NCBI GenBank assembly: GCA_024291935.2
Contig: CM044312.1
Span: 46,196,001-46,260,000, forward strand
From: Okapia johnstoni
Taxonomy: Eukaryota > Chordata > Mammalia > Artiodactyla > Giraffidae
Length of the DNA: 64,000 bases
Direction: 5' to 3'
In this document: positions 44,336 to 55,732 of the stretch, one piece after another
How the letters are laid out: each line of letters starts with the position of its first letter
How positions within the stretch are numbered: position 1 is the stretch's first letter
Program-made: the position numbers and the translations under genes
The notes under the pieces: model-generated
Seen by the model: only the letters and a program-made list of their open reading frames with translations
Told to the model about the DNA's origin: nothing
The model's database searches: none

Positions 44336-45714
44336 TTTATTTACAAATTTAATTATACCTTAACTTTGGGAATTATATTTAGTATATCCTAAATTTTGTA
44401 TGCTCTGTAAGAACCTCAGAGCAATATGGGAAAATATAAAATAACTGTTATTCTGAGAGTTCTAAAGAATGTTTTTACATAGGCAGAGTGAAAAATTCTA
44501 GAGAAGATCCAGGGAGACTAAAAAATTCCCTGGTTGATTCCTAAAGAACACAATTGATACTTAATAGATCTTTCTATCTCCTCCTTTTAAAAACCTCATG
44601 CCAAATCTATATTATGTTTCATTCTAAGGCATTGTCTCAAAAGGAATTTGCAAGATGCAAATTTTGATGCACCTAAGAAACAACTATGTGCTCAGAATGG
44701 TGATTGGCCCACCCTGACATCAGGGAAAAATAAAAATCTTTGCTAATTAGGTGCTTTTGTAGTAAGGAAGCATAATGATTTCTATTATGCAATTGAGTAT
44801 GAGAATTTCTTTCATTATAGACTGCAATTCTTTGTTATGTGAAAGCAAGAACTAATTTTATTTTCAGATCAATATATGGTGTGATGAATTAGTAGATCTG
44901 AAATGTTGAACATAGTATAAAATAGCAAATTAGGCTGATTGAGTTTGGGAGCATCTGTCTAATCAGACCACATGGCCATGGCCAGGTTACACAAATCACA
45001 GTAGGTTGCTGCTCTGGAGTTTTCTGGATTGTAGAGAACTTCCTGATTGAGACAGCCCTCTGAAAAATCACAATGGGACTTTGAACAAATGCTTTCATCT
45101 CTCAGGCTTGTCTCATAAAATTGGTGTGGTTCTGAAATGTGTTTTCTCAAAGGGTGTAATGCGTATTTGCTTTTTGTTGGGCAGGCTGAGCCAATAATGA
45201 TTGCAATCGATAAGAAACCCTTTCATCACTTGAGTTTTATGATAGTGGCTTTAAGGGTCTCCTGACATGAGATGAACTCAGTTAAGTTTTATTGGTAATT
45301 TGCCAGATATACGTCATGAAATCTACTCAGAGGAGTTCAGAATTCATTTTCATCTGCAAGTATTGAAAGCCTCCAAAGATTATAGGAGACCTAAGCCCAT
45401 TTCCAACCCGGTCAGCATCTGGGGATAATAGCCTACACAATCGGCTCCCAACTGTCCAGACCAGTTCTCACAGGAACATTGACTGGCACAGATTTTCTGT
45501 CTGAGCTTTATTCTTCTCCTTTGCCTGTTTTTCCTCTAACTGTTGCCCCCCTCTAACCCCTGCCCCTCCACATACACACTCATATACCCTATCTAGCTGT
45601 CCCCTGTAGGTAGGAGATATTCTGCTTTGATGGTGTTCTAAGCTCTAGCTGCCTTCATGAAGCTTAAAAAAAATCATAAAACATTCTTAAATTATTTTTG
45701 AGTTGTAGTGATGC
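44336..45714. other. unassigned sequence
   Basis: About 1.4 kb with no recognised repeat, gene or unusual composition. Confidence 0.4.
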
Positions 45715-45870
45715 TTTAGATCTGTAATTTCACTTAAGCCTTACAGTGATATTTTGAGAATATAATAATTATTTTATAGAGGAGGAAATTGAAGCTAAAC
45801 AAAGTTAAGCAACTTGCCAAATGTCACGCTGCTATTTTACTTGGTGGATGAGGGATACTGTACACAGATC
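45715..45870 (-). repeat. MIR SINE (old), antisense
   Basis: ataatattttatagaggaggaaatt-like text (45764-45790), aaagttaagcaacttgcc, aaatgtcacgctgctatt, ggtggatgagggatactg in antisense MIR order. Confidence 0.7.
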
Positions 45871-46639
45871 TAACTTGACTTCAAAGTCCATAACCTTGCC
45901 AGATACCACTTTGGCTTCCAGGGAGCACTAGGTAACTGAATACTTGCTTTAACCCTGCCTAAACCACTGAGTAGGTGAATTATCCATACTATACTTGCTC
46001 AAATGAAAGGTTCTATGTAGAAAGTGTAAGTGGATATCATTAATATGTGATGTGATTATTTTTGGAAGGTCAACAAAGACATCTAGGTCCAAGGATCTCC
46101 TGACATCCCTACAGGACTTCTAAAAGTGTCTTTGTAGTTAATTTGTTGGGTTGATGGGTCTGGTCCACCTTGCTTCTTCTATCTCCATGATCCTTGGCCA
46201 GAACCAATTTACCTAAGGCCCATGATACTTTTAGAAGCCCACAAAAATGTTTTAATTTCTTTCAAATCAGAAGAAAAAGAGTGAATAAAGTCCAGCCTGG
46301 ATTATATTAATCTTTATGCCAATTTAGTCATAAAATAAAAATTTTAATAATATAATATAATTTTAAATATCAGTATATTTTAAATGAAAGAAACAGCTCA
46401 TGAAGGCAAAAGTGCCTAGAAGTCTGTGAAAGTTACAATGTGGTGCTGACTTCAGCTCCTCCTGGCTGGAGCCATCGACGCGTACAGACTGAAGTCTTTT
46501 CTCCAGGCCAGAGCCCCCACTCTCTAGCGGAGTTTGGATGTCAGGTTGCTGTGAGCAAGGGTTGGGTAACCAGTCTTAGTTGACTTGTGGGCTCTTGTGT
46601 ATGTCTCTGCTTACCAAGTGTGACCTGAGATTTCTAGCC
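45871..46639. other. unassigned sequence
   Basis: No element recognised. Confidence 0.35.
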
Positions 46640-46935
46640 CACACTTCTTGCTCTGTCTGAACACTTTTCCTTCCCAATCTTTACCTGTCTGACTCCTGTT
46701 CAGCCTTTGAGATAGCTTAACTATCACTTCTTTAGAAAGTCTTTCTTGACATCCTATTTCCAATCTAAATTTTGTACCCTTGGTGTAGTCTAGAGCATCT
46801 TGATTGACCTGTGAAGTGCTTGCTACACTCCATTGCTGTGTTTTTTTGGCTTAAGATATATCTTCCTCTGTTACATCTATGCACTTTCACTAGCTGTCTC
46901 TGGTATCTACCCCAGTGCCTGTCTTTTTGCTCACC
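46640..46935 (+). repeat. L2 LINE 3' part
   Basis: acttttccttcccaatc, cctgttcagcctttgagatag, gaaagtctttcttgacatcc, atctaccccagtgcctg follow L2 3' order. Diverged. Confidence 0.6.
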
Positions 46936-47179
46936 TATATTTTCAGTTTTTCAACATTGAATATGTATTATTTTTATAATAAGAAAAAAAGTTGTTTTTA
47001 ATTTTTAAAAAGTTCGGAAAGATATATTCCAAAATATTAGTAGCTTTTGTTTCACTGGATTGGTAGGATTGTGGGAAATTTAAATTTTCTTCTTTGGGCT
47101 TTTTTTCTTCCTATTTTTATATAATGATAACCATACTATTTTTGTGATTGAGATGAAACAATTTCACAATAAATGTTAT
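46936..47179. other. unassigned A/T-rich sequence
   Basis: A/T-rich; nothing specific recognised. Confidence 0.35.
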
Positions 47180-47545
47180 AAAAATTAATTCCACTACTCA
47201 GAAAGAATTATTGCCAATATTTTGGTGGGTATCAAGTCTTCTTCCATATGTCTAGATACAGTTTCTAAAAAATGGTTATAGTCACATTGTATTGAAGCTT
47301 TATTTTAAAACTTACCCACACATCTTAAGCATCATTCTACATCATTAAGATTTTATCCACAAAATCAGTTTAAATGACTGCCTAGTACTCTACTGTACAA
47401 CTATTACATAGTTTATTTAAACAATTCACTGTTATTAGACATTTACGTTGTTTCATATTATCATCATTATTAATAATACTAATGACTATTTTCTTTGAGA
47501 AAATTCCTAGAAGCAGAATTGCTTGATCTTTTTTTCATGTGCCTT
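47180..47545 (-). mobile_element. old L1M-type 3' region, antisense
   Basis: cttaagcatcattctacatc, tgactgcctagtactctac, gtttatttaaacaattcac, gacatttacgttgtttc, attcctagaagcagaattgc. Confidence 0.65.
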
Positions 47546-49011
47546 TGTAAGGCTTTGTGTTCACACTGGAAATCCAAAATTAAGGTTCTGTTACTGGAGT
47601 CACCCTGAGGGGAACTTGAATGAAGTGAGGACCTGAAAGGGAAAAGGAGAAAATAGTACGATTATGGAGGACCACAAGTCTGGGTTGGGTAATGAGGATT
47701 GTGTAAACTATATCAAGGTAAACACAGGTAAAGCCATGACAGACTAGGATGAGGCAAAGAGTAATGTTTTTATTGTGAATGCTTGCACTCGACATCCAAA
47801 ATCCAAAATTTCTTCTTGGCTTGGACTCTTTTGTCCAGGCTCTTCATTTGAATTCCTGATTCTATGCTCAGTCTCATTGCTGTGTTTTCAATGTCTCTGT
47901 CACTATTGCTTAGGGCTGCATTTCAATTTAAGTTGCGTCTTGTGCATCCTAGGGGACACCACTCCTTGTAGCTGATGAGTTGTACTGTCTGGGCACTGCA
48001 CAAGTGCACAACTCCTTGCACAACTATTGCTCTTTTCAGTCTCTTTGTTGTGGTTCTGCCTTTTTGTTATTTAGAAGAGCCCTTTATTGTCAATCTTTTA
48101 TCCAGGTCCTGGATTAGCTTTTCACATAAACCCCCATACTACTCCCATTCACTTTAGAAGGTTCGTGCTGTTACAAATGTAACAGAGGAGATTTATACTC
48201 TATTAAGTCATAACAGAAATTTGGGCAAGAAGTTCCTTGAAACTCAAATTATCTAGATTTCCTACAAGTCTTTTTGTTTGCCTTGGGAACCAGCTGAAAT
48301 CAGAAGCATTAAATATAACTGATCTTAAAATACATTAAAAATAGAAAAAAAGATCCAAGTACCCGGTGTGCAATCCAAACTCCCCAAATACTAAAACTTT
48401 ATATTCATCCATAATATTTTCCTCTTAGAATAAAAACATCTGAATATAACAGTAAAGCAGCAGGGACTCACCAAAGAGTGTAGTTATCACCCGCCTGCAG
48501 GAGAGGAGACATTTAAAAGTACTCTATTCCTTGTGGCCCTCTCTATTATAAAATTTTCATGATAAATCCATCCCCAGCTAATGCCTAGGGTGATTTAAAT
48601 ATATGGCAGCAGAGTCTCTGGTGGTCAATAGAGGGATAATGAGTTGTAGAACTACCAAAGAGAACAGAAAAATCTTCTTAGTTCAAGCTTTTTGTTCTTT
48701 CTGTTTGAAGCTTTTTGACACATTAATTGCAAAGGAAAGGAATAGATGAAGAGGAAAGGGAGGCAAAGAGACTAAGTGAAAAGACTGAGTCTAGGCTTTT
48801 GTGCTTATATCCAAATAAATACCAAGTACTGTGCTAAAATTTCTCTACAACACATAGCATATTCCATGTTGAATGTCCAAATGGAACATTTCTAACACCT
48901 TCCAGTGTTGCTCATAAGCAAATAAGTGTATTTGGCATGAGGAAACATTTGGGTATATTTTGTGAAGTGGGAGATAACAGAAGAGTCACCTCTGAGATCT
49001 GCCTGCACCAC
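47546..49011. other. unassigned sequence
   Basis: About 1.5 kb without recognised repeats; ORFs at 47775-47975 and 47975-48157 lack any domain or splice support. Confidence 0.4.
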
Positions 49012-49046
49012 TACATGTGCATGTGTGTGTGCATGCGCACACACAC
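49012..49046. repeat. 35-bp alternating purine-pyrimidine tract
   Basis: Every step alternates purine and pyrimidine over 35 bases, mixing CA/TG with CG steps. A perfect 10-bp inverted pair (gtgtgtgtgc 49023-49032 with 49037-49046, 4-base loop) lies in it. Confidence 0.95.
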
Positions 49047-49327
49047 TTGCAGTTGTTATGACTTTCCACCTCTCTATACTTTTAAATATATTAAAAGTCT
49101 TGCGGTTGGAAATCTTCCTACCCTTCCCTTTCATGTTTCTCTTCTCCTTCCCTCTGTAAGTACAATCACTGATTATAATCAACTTCAGAGCCCTTTTTCT
49201 TTCAAAACACATTGACAATGATGAAAAATTTACTTTTCATCTGTGACATTTTATCTGTGGGTAACTCTAAATACTCATCTTTGTCATATATTTAGGAGTA
49301 TTTGGAAATAGGCATAAAGAAAGAGGT
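49047..49327. other. unassigned sequence
   Basis: Nothing recognised. Confidence 0.3.
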
Positions 49328-49524
49328 GGCTTCCCTCGTAGCTGAGACCGTAAAGAATCCACCTGCAGTGCAGGAGACCCAGGTTCGATCCCTGGGTCAG
49401 GAGGATCCCCTGGAGAAGAGAATGGCAACCCGCTCCAGTATTCTCGCCTGGAAAACCCCATGGCGGGCTATAGCCCATGGGGTCGAAAAGAGTCAGTCAC
49501 GACTGAGCGACTAACACTTTCACT
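49328..49524 (+). mobile_element. Bov-tA SINE
   Basis: ggcttccctcgtagctgag, gcaggagacccaggttcg, tccctgggtcaggagg, ending cacgactgagcgactaac. Close to full length with an intact B-box-like gttcgatccc. Confidence 0.95.
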
Positions 49525-49532
49525 TACTCTTC

Positions 49533-49606
49533 AGAGAGAGAGAGAGAGAGAGAGGAGACAGAGAGAAAGAGAAATAAGGAGGAAAGGAGGAAAAAAGGAA
49601 AACAAC
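49533..49606 (+). repeat. (GA)n and purine-rich tract
   Basis: About eleven uninterrupted GA units, then A/G-rich sequence with few pyrimidines. It follows directly after the Bov-tA tail. Confidence 0.9.
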
Positions 49607-49694
49607 AAGAAGAGTAATCGCTTAAGCGCCGGAACACAGCAGTTCTTAATAAAAATCTTCTATATTTACCACCTTCTCTGAATGATTTTAAGAT

Positions 49695-50480
49695 TTTTCT
49701 CTTTATCTCTGTTTTGATTATGATGTGCTTTGGCATGGTTTTCTTGTGCTTGGGGTTTATTGAACCTCTTAGATCTGTGGGTAATGAAATTTGGAAACAT
49801 TTAGTCCTCACTTGTTTACATATTTTTTCTGCCTGCTCCCTTCTTCAGGGATTCCAGTTTACATGTGTGTTAGGCCTCTTGAAGTTGTCACGCAGTTCAC
49901 AGATGCTCTTTTCTTTAAGTTTTTTCTCTTGGTATTTCATTTTAAACAGTTTTCACTAATTCTTCCTTCTGCCATGTCTAATCTGCTATTAACGCCATCC
50001 AGTGTACTCTACATCTCAGACACTGTCATTTTCATCTCTGGAAGTCTGGTTTAGATCTTCTCTTCTTGGCACATGGTGTTTTGTGCTGTCACTTGTTAAA
50101 GACTTATTTTAAAATAATTTTAGACCTAAAGGTGAATTCAAAGACAGTTAAGTCCCTTGGAATGATTTGATCCTTTCAGGTTTTGTTTTTAAACTTTTTT
50201 AGGTGAGACCAGAGCTTTAGTCCAGGGCTACTGTTGCCCACTGCTGAAGCGAAATGCTTCTGAGTACTCCACCAAATGTCCCATGAATTGTGAGCTTCTC
50301 TCTCTAGCTGGTGGGAAGAATTATTTCTAGTCCTGAGTGACTTACAGAAATTATTTCCTCCAACCCTTCATGTGCTTCTTTTCCCAGCCTCATGCAGGTA
50401 AGTTTCCTGATCAGTACTTAGTAAAAGTACATGCTCAAGAGCATTTCCTCTGCAAATCTGCGAAGTTCTCTGTGCAGTTA
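49695..50480 (-). mobile_element. old L1M-type fragment, antisense
   Basis: gattatgatgtgctttggc, tgttaggcctcttgaag, cacgcagttcacagatgc, gccatgtctaatctgctatt, tctggaagtctggtttag, then cttctgagtactccacc and gaattgtgagcttctc. This recurrent order belongs to an old mammalian L1. Confidence 0.65.
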
Positions 50481-50540
50481 TCTCTTCTCTGGTACTCTGT
50501 TCTGTCTACTCTGGCTGCCTTGGTCCCCCTGTATTCCCAT

Positions 50541-50758
50541 GCATGTGTGCTAGGTCGCTTCAATCATGTCCGACTCTGTGATGCTATGGGTTGTAGCCCA
50601 CTAGGCTCCTCTGTCCATGGGATTTTCCAGGCAAGAATACTGGAGTGGGTTGCCATACCTCCTCCAGGGGATCTTCCTCACCCAGGGACTGAACCTGCAT
50701 CTCCTAAGTCTCCTGCATTGACAGGCTGGTTCTTTACCATCAGTGCCACCTGGGAAGC
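50541..50758 (-). mobile_element. Bov-tA SINE, antisense
   Basis: gtgtgctaggtcgcttcaatc through ggagtgggttgccatacc to cagtgccacctgggaagc. Confidence 0.95.
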
Positions 50759-51019
50759 ACTGCCCCCCACCCTCCCTGCCCCCACCTGTATTTCCAATTT
50801 TCCCAAATGCAGGGAGATTTGGGGTTTTTTTCCTGGGTTTTCCCTGCCTATGCCAGAGGGAAGTCTCTAGGCAGTAGTAGACTGAGGTAATTTTAGGACT
50901 CATTTTGTACGTTTCCCATCTTTCAGGGATTGCTATTCTTTGGTGTCTTATGCCCAATGTCTTGAAAATTATATTTTGCATTTTTGTTTGCTTATTACTG
51001 TATCATGGCCAAAGAAAAG

Positions 51020-51062
51020 TCTCAGTAAATGTAATAAATATTTGTTGAATGAATGAATAAGC
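51020..51062 (+). repeat. L2-type 3' end remnant
   Basis: gtctcagtaaatgtaataaa then atttgttgaatgaatgaat, the familiar terminal text of L2 LINEs. Too short for certainty. Confidence 0.45.
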
Positions 51063-52785
51063 TCTGTATCGTGTCCCGTGGTGGGAGTTCATTAAAATGT
51101 TTTTACTGAAAATTGTTCTGTTCTTGGAAAGTTAGATCAGGAGAGAACAGTAGTTTCTAATGGCAAAGAAGTTGTAATTATTTGGCCATTTTGTCAGGAA
51201 ACTTGGCTTTAACAGATGACCTCCAACCATTTAGTTTCTTGTCCTTGCACCCCTATAAAGATGGAAAATCCCAACAGCCTGATGGATCCAGCTTGGACGA
51301 TATACTCTTCCCTTGGCTTTAGAGTGCAGTGTGCCACAGTTGACAGTCCTATTGAAGCTGCTTGCTGTGACAGGAAGGTAAGGTGCCAAAAGGAAGCAGG
51401 GATGCTCTGTACAAACAAAAGAGATGGATTCTGTGCAGCCAAACCAATAAATGTGTCTGGTCAGTAGTCATTTACAAAGATGTTTATTGGATTTATTTTT
51501 TAGTACTGAAATCTTACCGGCTTATGATACCATGAACTTGCAGGTAAATGGCTGTTGATTACTTTGCGTTGTATTCTAAAGCATTTCTAATGGTATCATT
51601 CTCAGATGATTAATGTTTCATCCTATTATTAGGAGAACTTAGATATATATGCCCTGCTACACACACTTGGATTCTTTTCTAAACCTCTAAAAATGCTCTT
51701 ATACCTAATGTATTTTGGCGGCATGATGGCTACAAGACAGGGCAAGTCTAGGGTCCTCTGGTCTGGGAACCAGGCCAGGTTGGGTCAGGCAGAGAGCATG
51801 ATGTGGGGGTAAGAGGCTTTGAGAGTGAAGGTTCAGAAAGAATAATTTGAAAGGTGTGTGTGTGTGGCATTGGAATACAGAAAGCATGATTAAGATCTAG
51901 GCCTGGAGGGTCTGCAGTACCCATACAGGCAGATTGATGAATCACAGCACATGTGGGCAGAAACAGAGACTAGACATACAGATACAATCCAAGTTGAGCT
52001 TAAAGGAATAAACAGAGAATGTATTCTCCAGCTTCTAAAGATGAGGGAACACAGTACAGGGTTTGTACACATGGGAAGACATACATAGCACATGAATTGC
52101 TTGTGACGTTTGAGGTGGAACGATTTGTTCCCCGATAGCTAGTGATTAGGGCATTGATGCTTTGTAGGTTCCTTACAGTTCTAGCATCTGTTTTTTTTTT
52201 TTCAATAGCTTAATTGGTCCTTAAATTTGTGCCTTTGGAGGGACATCTGGAGGTCACAGTGCTCCTTATGAAATCTCATAAAGTATTGAAGTAGCAAAAA
52301 ACGTAATTTGTGCTAAACCACATATCACTTTATTTGGATTCTTATAAAGAAATGTAGTAATATGTGTCAAAGATTTAAGAAGAATTCAAGATTAAAACTC
52401 AAAAGTAAGAAAAACATGCAATATCTGGGTTTTTTCTTTGTGAACACAGAAAAATCATAATCTTTTGTTTTTTCATTAGTGGAATACTTTGATTTGACTT
52501 GTATAACACTGGGATTCTGTGTATGACTAGATGACAAGGACACTTAGAAGTGCCCTCCTTTTTATTGAAAAACTTTTAATTGTAATATATTTACATATTG
52601 TTTCATTAACAGTTACTGTGTATCCACAGTTCACCCCTTGCACTGTTTGGATCCATGTACTGCTCAAGCTGTCTTTAAGAAAGAACTCATTGCCCAGCTG
52701 TAAGGAGTGTGGTCAGCTGACAGCTTCTCATTGTTCATTTGTTCAGGTCTGCTTTTGAGCTGAGGTCATGCTCTTCTCAAGGTGA
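51063..52785. other. 1.7 kb without recognised elements
   Basis: Short (GT)n at about 51856-51867 and T13 near 52190. ORF 51216-51467 has eight Cys in 83 residues but no signal peptide, splice sites or recognised fold, so no gene is called. Confidence 0.4.
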
Positions 52786-52798
52786 CCCCAGCCAATGA

Positions 52799-53120
52799 CT
52801 CTTTAAAATTAATTAATTTTTGGCTGCACTGGATCTTCATTGCTGCGCATATGGGCTTTCTCTAGTTGCAGTGAGCAGTGACTATACTCTAGTTGAGATG
52901 TGCAGCCTTCTCACTGTGGCATCTCTTGTTGCAGAGCACCAGCTCTAGGATGTGTGGGCTCAGTAGTTGCAGGTCATGGATGCTAGAGTGCAGGCTTCAG
53001 TAGTTTGTGCATGGGCTTGGTTGCTCCTTGGCACATGAGATCTTCCCAGACCTGGGATTGAACCCATGTCCCCTGCATTGGCAGGTGGATTGTTAACCAG
53101 TGGACCACCAGGGAAGCCCC
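52799..53120 (-). mobile_element. CHR-1-type SINE, antisense, with TSD
   Basis: aatttttggctgcactgg, agtgagcagtgactatac, gcagagcaccagctctagg, cttcagtagtttgtgcatgg, ccagacctgggattgaacc, gtggaccaccagggaagc. The 10-mer cagccaatga is at 52789-52798 and 53121-53130. Longer than the other CHR SINEs, with the extended 3' part. Confidence 0.9.
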
Positions 53121-53130
53121 CAGCCAATGA

Positions 53131-53394
53131 TTAAATAAGACTTTTCACAAAGACTTAGTCATGTCTATCTATCATGGAATTCCTCCAATGAGCAACATTT
53201 GCTCTGCAGCTCCCGACAAGCTGGTGGATTCTTTACCAGCTCTGCTGATTGTCTGACAGCTCCTCCTGCCAGTCCTCTATCTCCCCTGTCCCTCACCAGT
53301 GTTACTCTCTAATAAACATTTTGCACCCTCTCTCCCTCTTGGCAACTGCTTCTGAGCCAACTGATGGACAAGCGCACAGATTATAAGTGTACAT
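53131..53394. other. unassigned sequence
   Basis: Nothing recognised. Confidence 0.3.
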
Positions 53395-53665
53395 CTTAAT
53401 GCACTTTTACAAACTGAACACACTCATGTAATCAGAACATTATGAAGAAGATTATAAACAGCACCATAGAAATCTCCTTGTGCTACCTGCCTTCCAGTCA
53501 TTACCCCTCTTCTAAGGAGTAACCACGACCCTAACACTTTTAACATCCTAGATTAGTTTGTCCTAGTATTGTACTTTATATAAATGAAATTTTAGGGTAT
53601 TTCTTGGATTAAACTTCCTTTGCTCAAGATTATGCATTCTTTTAAATTCTTTTAAGTGCATAATA
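53395..53665 (-). mobile_element. old L1 3'UTR, antisense
   Basis: tacaaactgaacacactcatg, taatcagaacattatgaag, ccttccagtcattaccc, ggagtaaccacgaccc, tagattagtttgtcctag, tttatataaatgaaatt. Confidence 0.7.
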
Positions 53666-53895
53666 GTTGAGGTGTAAGTTTTCAAGTAAGCATTTTACTT
53701 TTTCATCATTATATTCTGGTCACTTTCTTTGTCTCTTTGTTTCTCTCTGTCTCTCTTACACACACACCCACACCCCAAACATAATGAATCTTTTCCAGTT
53801 CAGTTTCCAATCTGATGTAGAATATATATGTGACAGTAGCAAAAATTTCATAGGATGTTCAAAATACTAATTTAGTAAAATTAAGACGTGATGGA

Positions 53896-54106
53896 GGGCT
53901 TTCTGGATAGCTCAATGGGTAAAGAATCCGTCTGCAATGCAGGAGATACAGGAGATGTGGGTTGATCCCTGGGTTAGGAAGATCTCCTGGAGAAGGGAAT
54001 GGCTACCCACTCAAGTATTCTTGCCTGGGGAATTCCATGGATAGAGGAGCCTAGTGAGCTATAGCTCATGGGGTCATAAAACAGTCAGACATGACTGATC
54101 AGTTAA
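53896..54106 (+). mobile_element. Bov-tA SINE
   Basis: ggctttctggatagctcaatg, aatccgtctgcaatgcagg, a local repeat of the aggagat motif, then gttgatccctgggttagg to acatgactgatcagttaac. Confidence 0.95.
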
Positions 54107-54988
54107 CAGTATACCACACTGTAAGACATGCTGGAATTGTCTCTGCCTCTGTTTGTCTCATGCTTACCAAGTTTCTCTAGTTTAGCTTCCACTAGATCTG
54201 AGTCATCAGGGATAGATCACCTTTTAATACTATTACAGAGGATAGTGATTGCTTTCAAATAACTACCAATGGACCATCGATACCATGTCTATATGAAGCA
54301 GATCTTTCCTGAGTTTTGTTTAATCAATTCCCCAGCTCTGCTCTAGAGAAATGGGGGTCTTATTACACAATTCTTTTTGCTCAATTCTAAAGACATTTCT
54401 TCACTCATTAACTGCCTCCTAGTTCAATAGCTTCTAGAAAAACTCATCTTTCTCAAGCTGCTCGATGGTCGAGGATTTCACTATATGTATTTAAAGAATT
54501 TCCACCTTTCATTTCTTATTCCCTACTCAACTTAGGAGCATTCTTGAAAATAATAAAAGGAAATTTAAAAGCATTTTTCATTCTTGAGTATGTGCACTTA
54601 TAATTATCATAGAGTCCTCTGGTGAGAGGGTATCTTCAGGGTGTTTTTACTTATAACTCTATGGCTAGTGGGATTATTTTCAAGCCATCTTGGAAGGAGA
54701 ACTCTCTATTTCTCCGTGGAGCAGAGAATATCTTGCTACAGATTGCTGTGCTTTTATATATGATTTTTTTTTCAAACTCTTGAAAACAAAATGTTGGTTT
54801 AGTATAGTAAGCCTTCCCTTTCCATCCTTGTAAGTATTCCCAAACATTCATGTTAGATAGACAAATGAGATCAGGGTTCTTCCTAGAAAATCAATCTTTT
54901 CTTAATGCAGTGATATTGATCATATATAAAGTCTTCATTGGCTTTCTTTGGGGCCTCAGATGCTGTACTGTTCAGAGTAGCCTTCAAT
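54107..54988. other. unassigned sequence
   Basis: No repeat or gene recognised. Confidence 0.35.
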
Positions 54989-55002
54989 AGAATGAATGAA
55001 TT

Positions 55003-55146
55003 AATAAGGAATTCCCTGGCTGTCCTGTAGTTAGGACTCCATACTTTCACTGCAGGGGGTATGGGTTCAATCCCTGATCAGGGAAATAAGATCCCTCATG
55101 CCACGTAGTGTGGCCAAAAATAAATAAATAAATACATAAAATAAAA
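55003..55146 (+). mobile_element. CHR-type SINE, perfect 14-bp TSD
   Basis: aaggaattccctggctgtcc, gttcaatccctgatcaggg, agtgtggcc, then an AAAT-repeat tail. The 14-mer agaatgaatgaatt is at 54989-55002 and 55147-55160. Confidence 0.95.
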
Positions 55147-55160
55147 AGAATGAATGAATT

Positions 55161-55432
55161 GATGTAAAGGCCTTATGTGTTTATGTTTTAAAATTTAAAT
55201 AGTGACTTCAAAGAGAGGGGTAGATGGTGTGAATTTTTTCCCAAGATTTTAAAAGGTTTCTGTTTTTATGACTCACTAGTAGTGGAATCTGTTATGAAGC
55301 CAATTATGTGTGAATCTAGATAACTTCTTTGAGATTTGATCTGAGAGCAATAATGAAGTTTCATAGCTTTTAGAAGGGTTATATGTAATTAAATATACTT
55401 AGAATATAAATTCTTACTATTTTAGAACTATG
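55161..55432. other. unassigned sequence
   Basis: Nothing recognised. Confidence 0.3.
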
Positions 55433-55647
55433 TGCAATGTGCTCAGTCGTGTCCGACTCTTTTGCAATTCCATGGACTATAGCCCACAAGGCTCCTCTGT
55501 CCATGGAATGTTCCAGGCAAGAATACTGGACTGGGTTGCCATTTTCTTCTCCAGGGGATCTTCCCAACCCAAGGATTGAACTCATGTCTCCTGCATCTCC
55601 TGCATTGGTAGGCAGATTCTTTACCACTAGCACCACCTAAGAAGCCC
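55433..55647 (-). mobile_element. Bov-tA SINE, antisense
   Basis: gcaatgtgctcagtcgtgtc through ggactgggttgccattttc to actagcaccacctaagaagc. Confidence 0.95.
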
Positions 55648-55732
55648 AGGTCATAAATAACCTTAAAAATAATCTAAGATAATTCCCTCTCCCCCTGAAC
55701 ACCTTTACAGGTGGGGAAACTGACCAGTTGGT

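Noticed and set aside
49328..49400. tRNA-gene-like A and B box text
   Set aside because: It is the tRNA-Glu-derived head of a Bov-tA SINE, continuing into the Bov-A part; no cloverleaf tRNA gene is present. The same applies to all other Bov-tA and CHR copies.
51216..51467. Cys-containing 83-codon ORF
   Set aside because: No signal peptide, domain, splice context or codon signal; chance ORF length for this composition.
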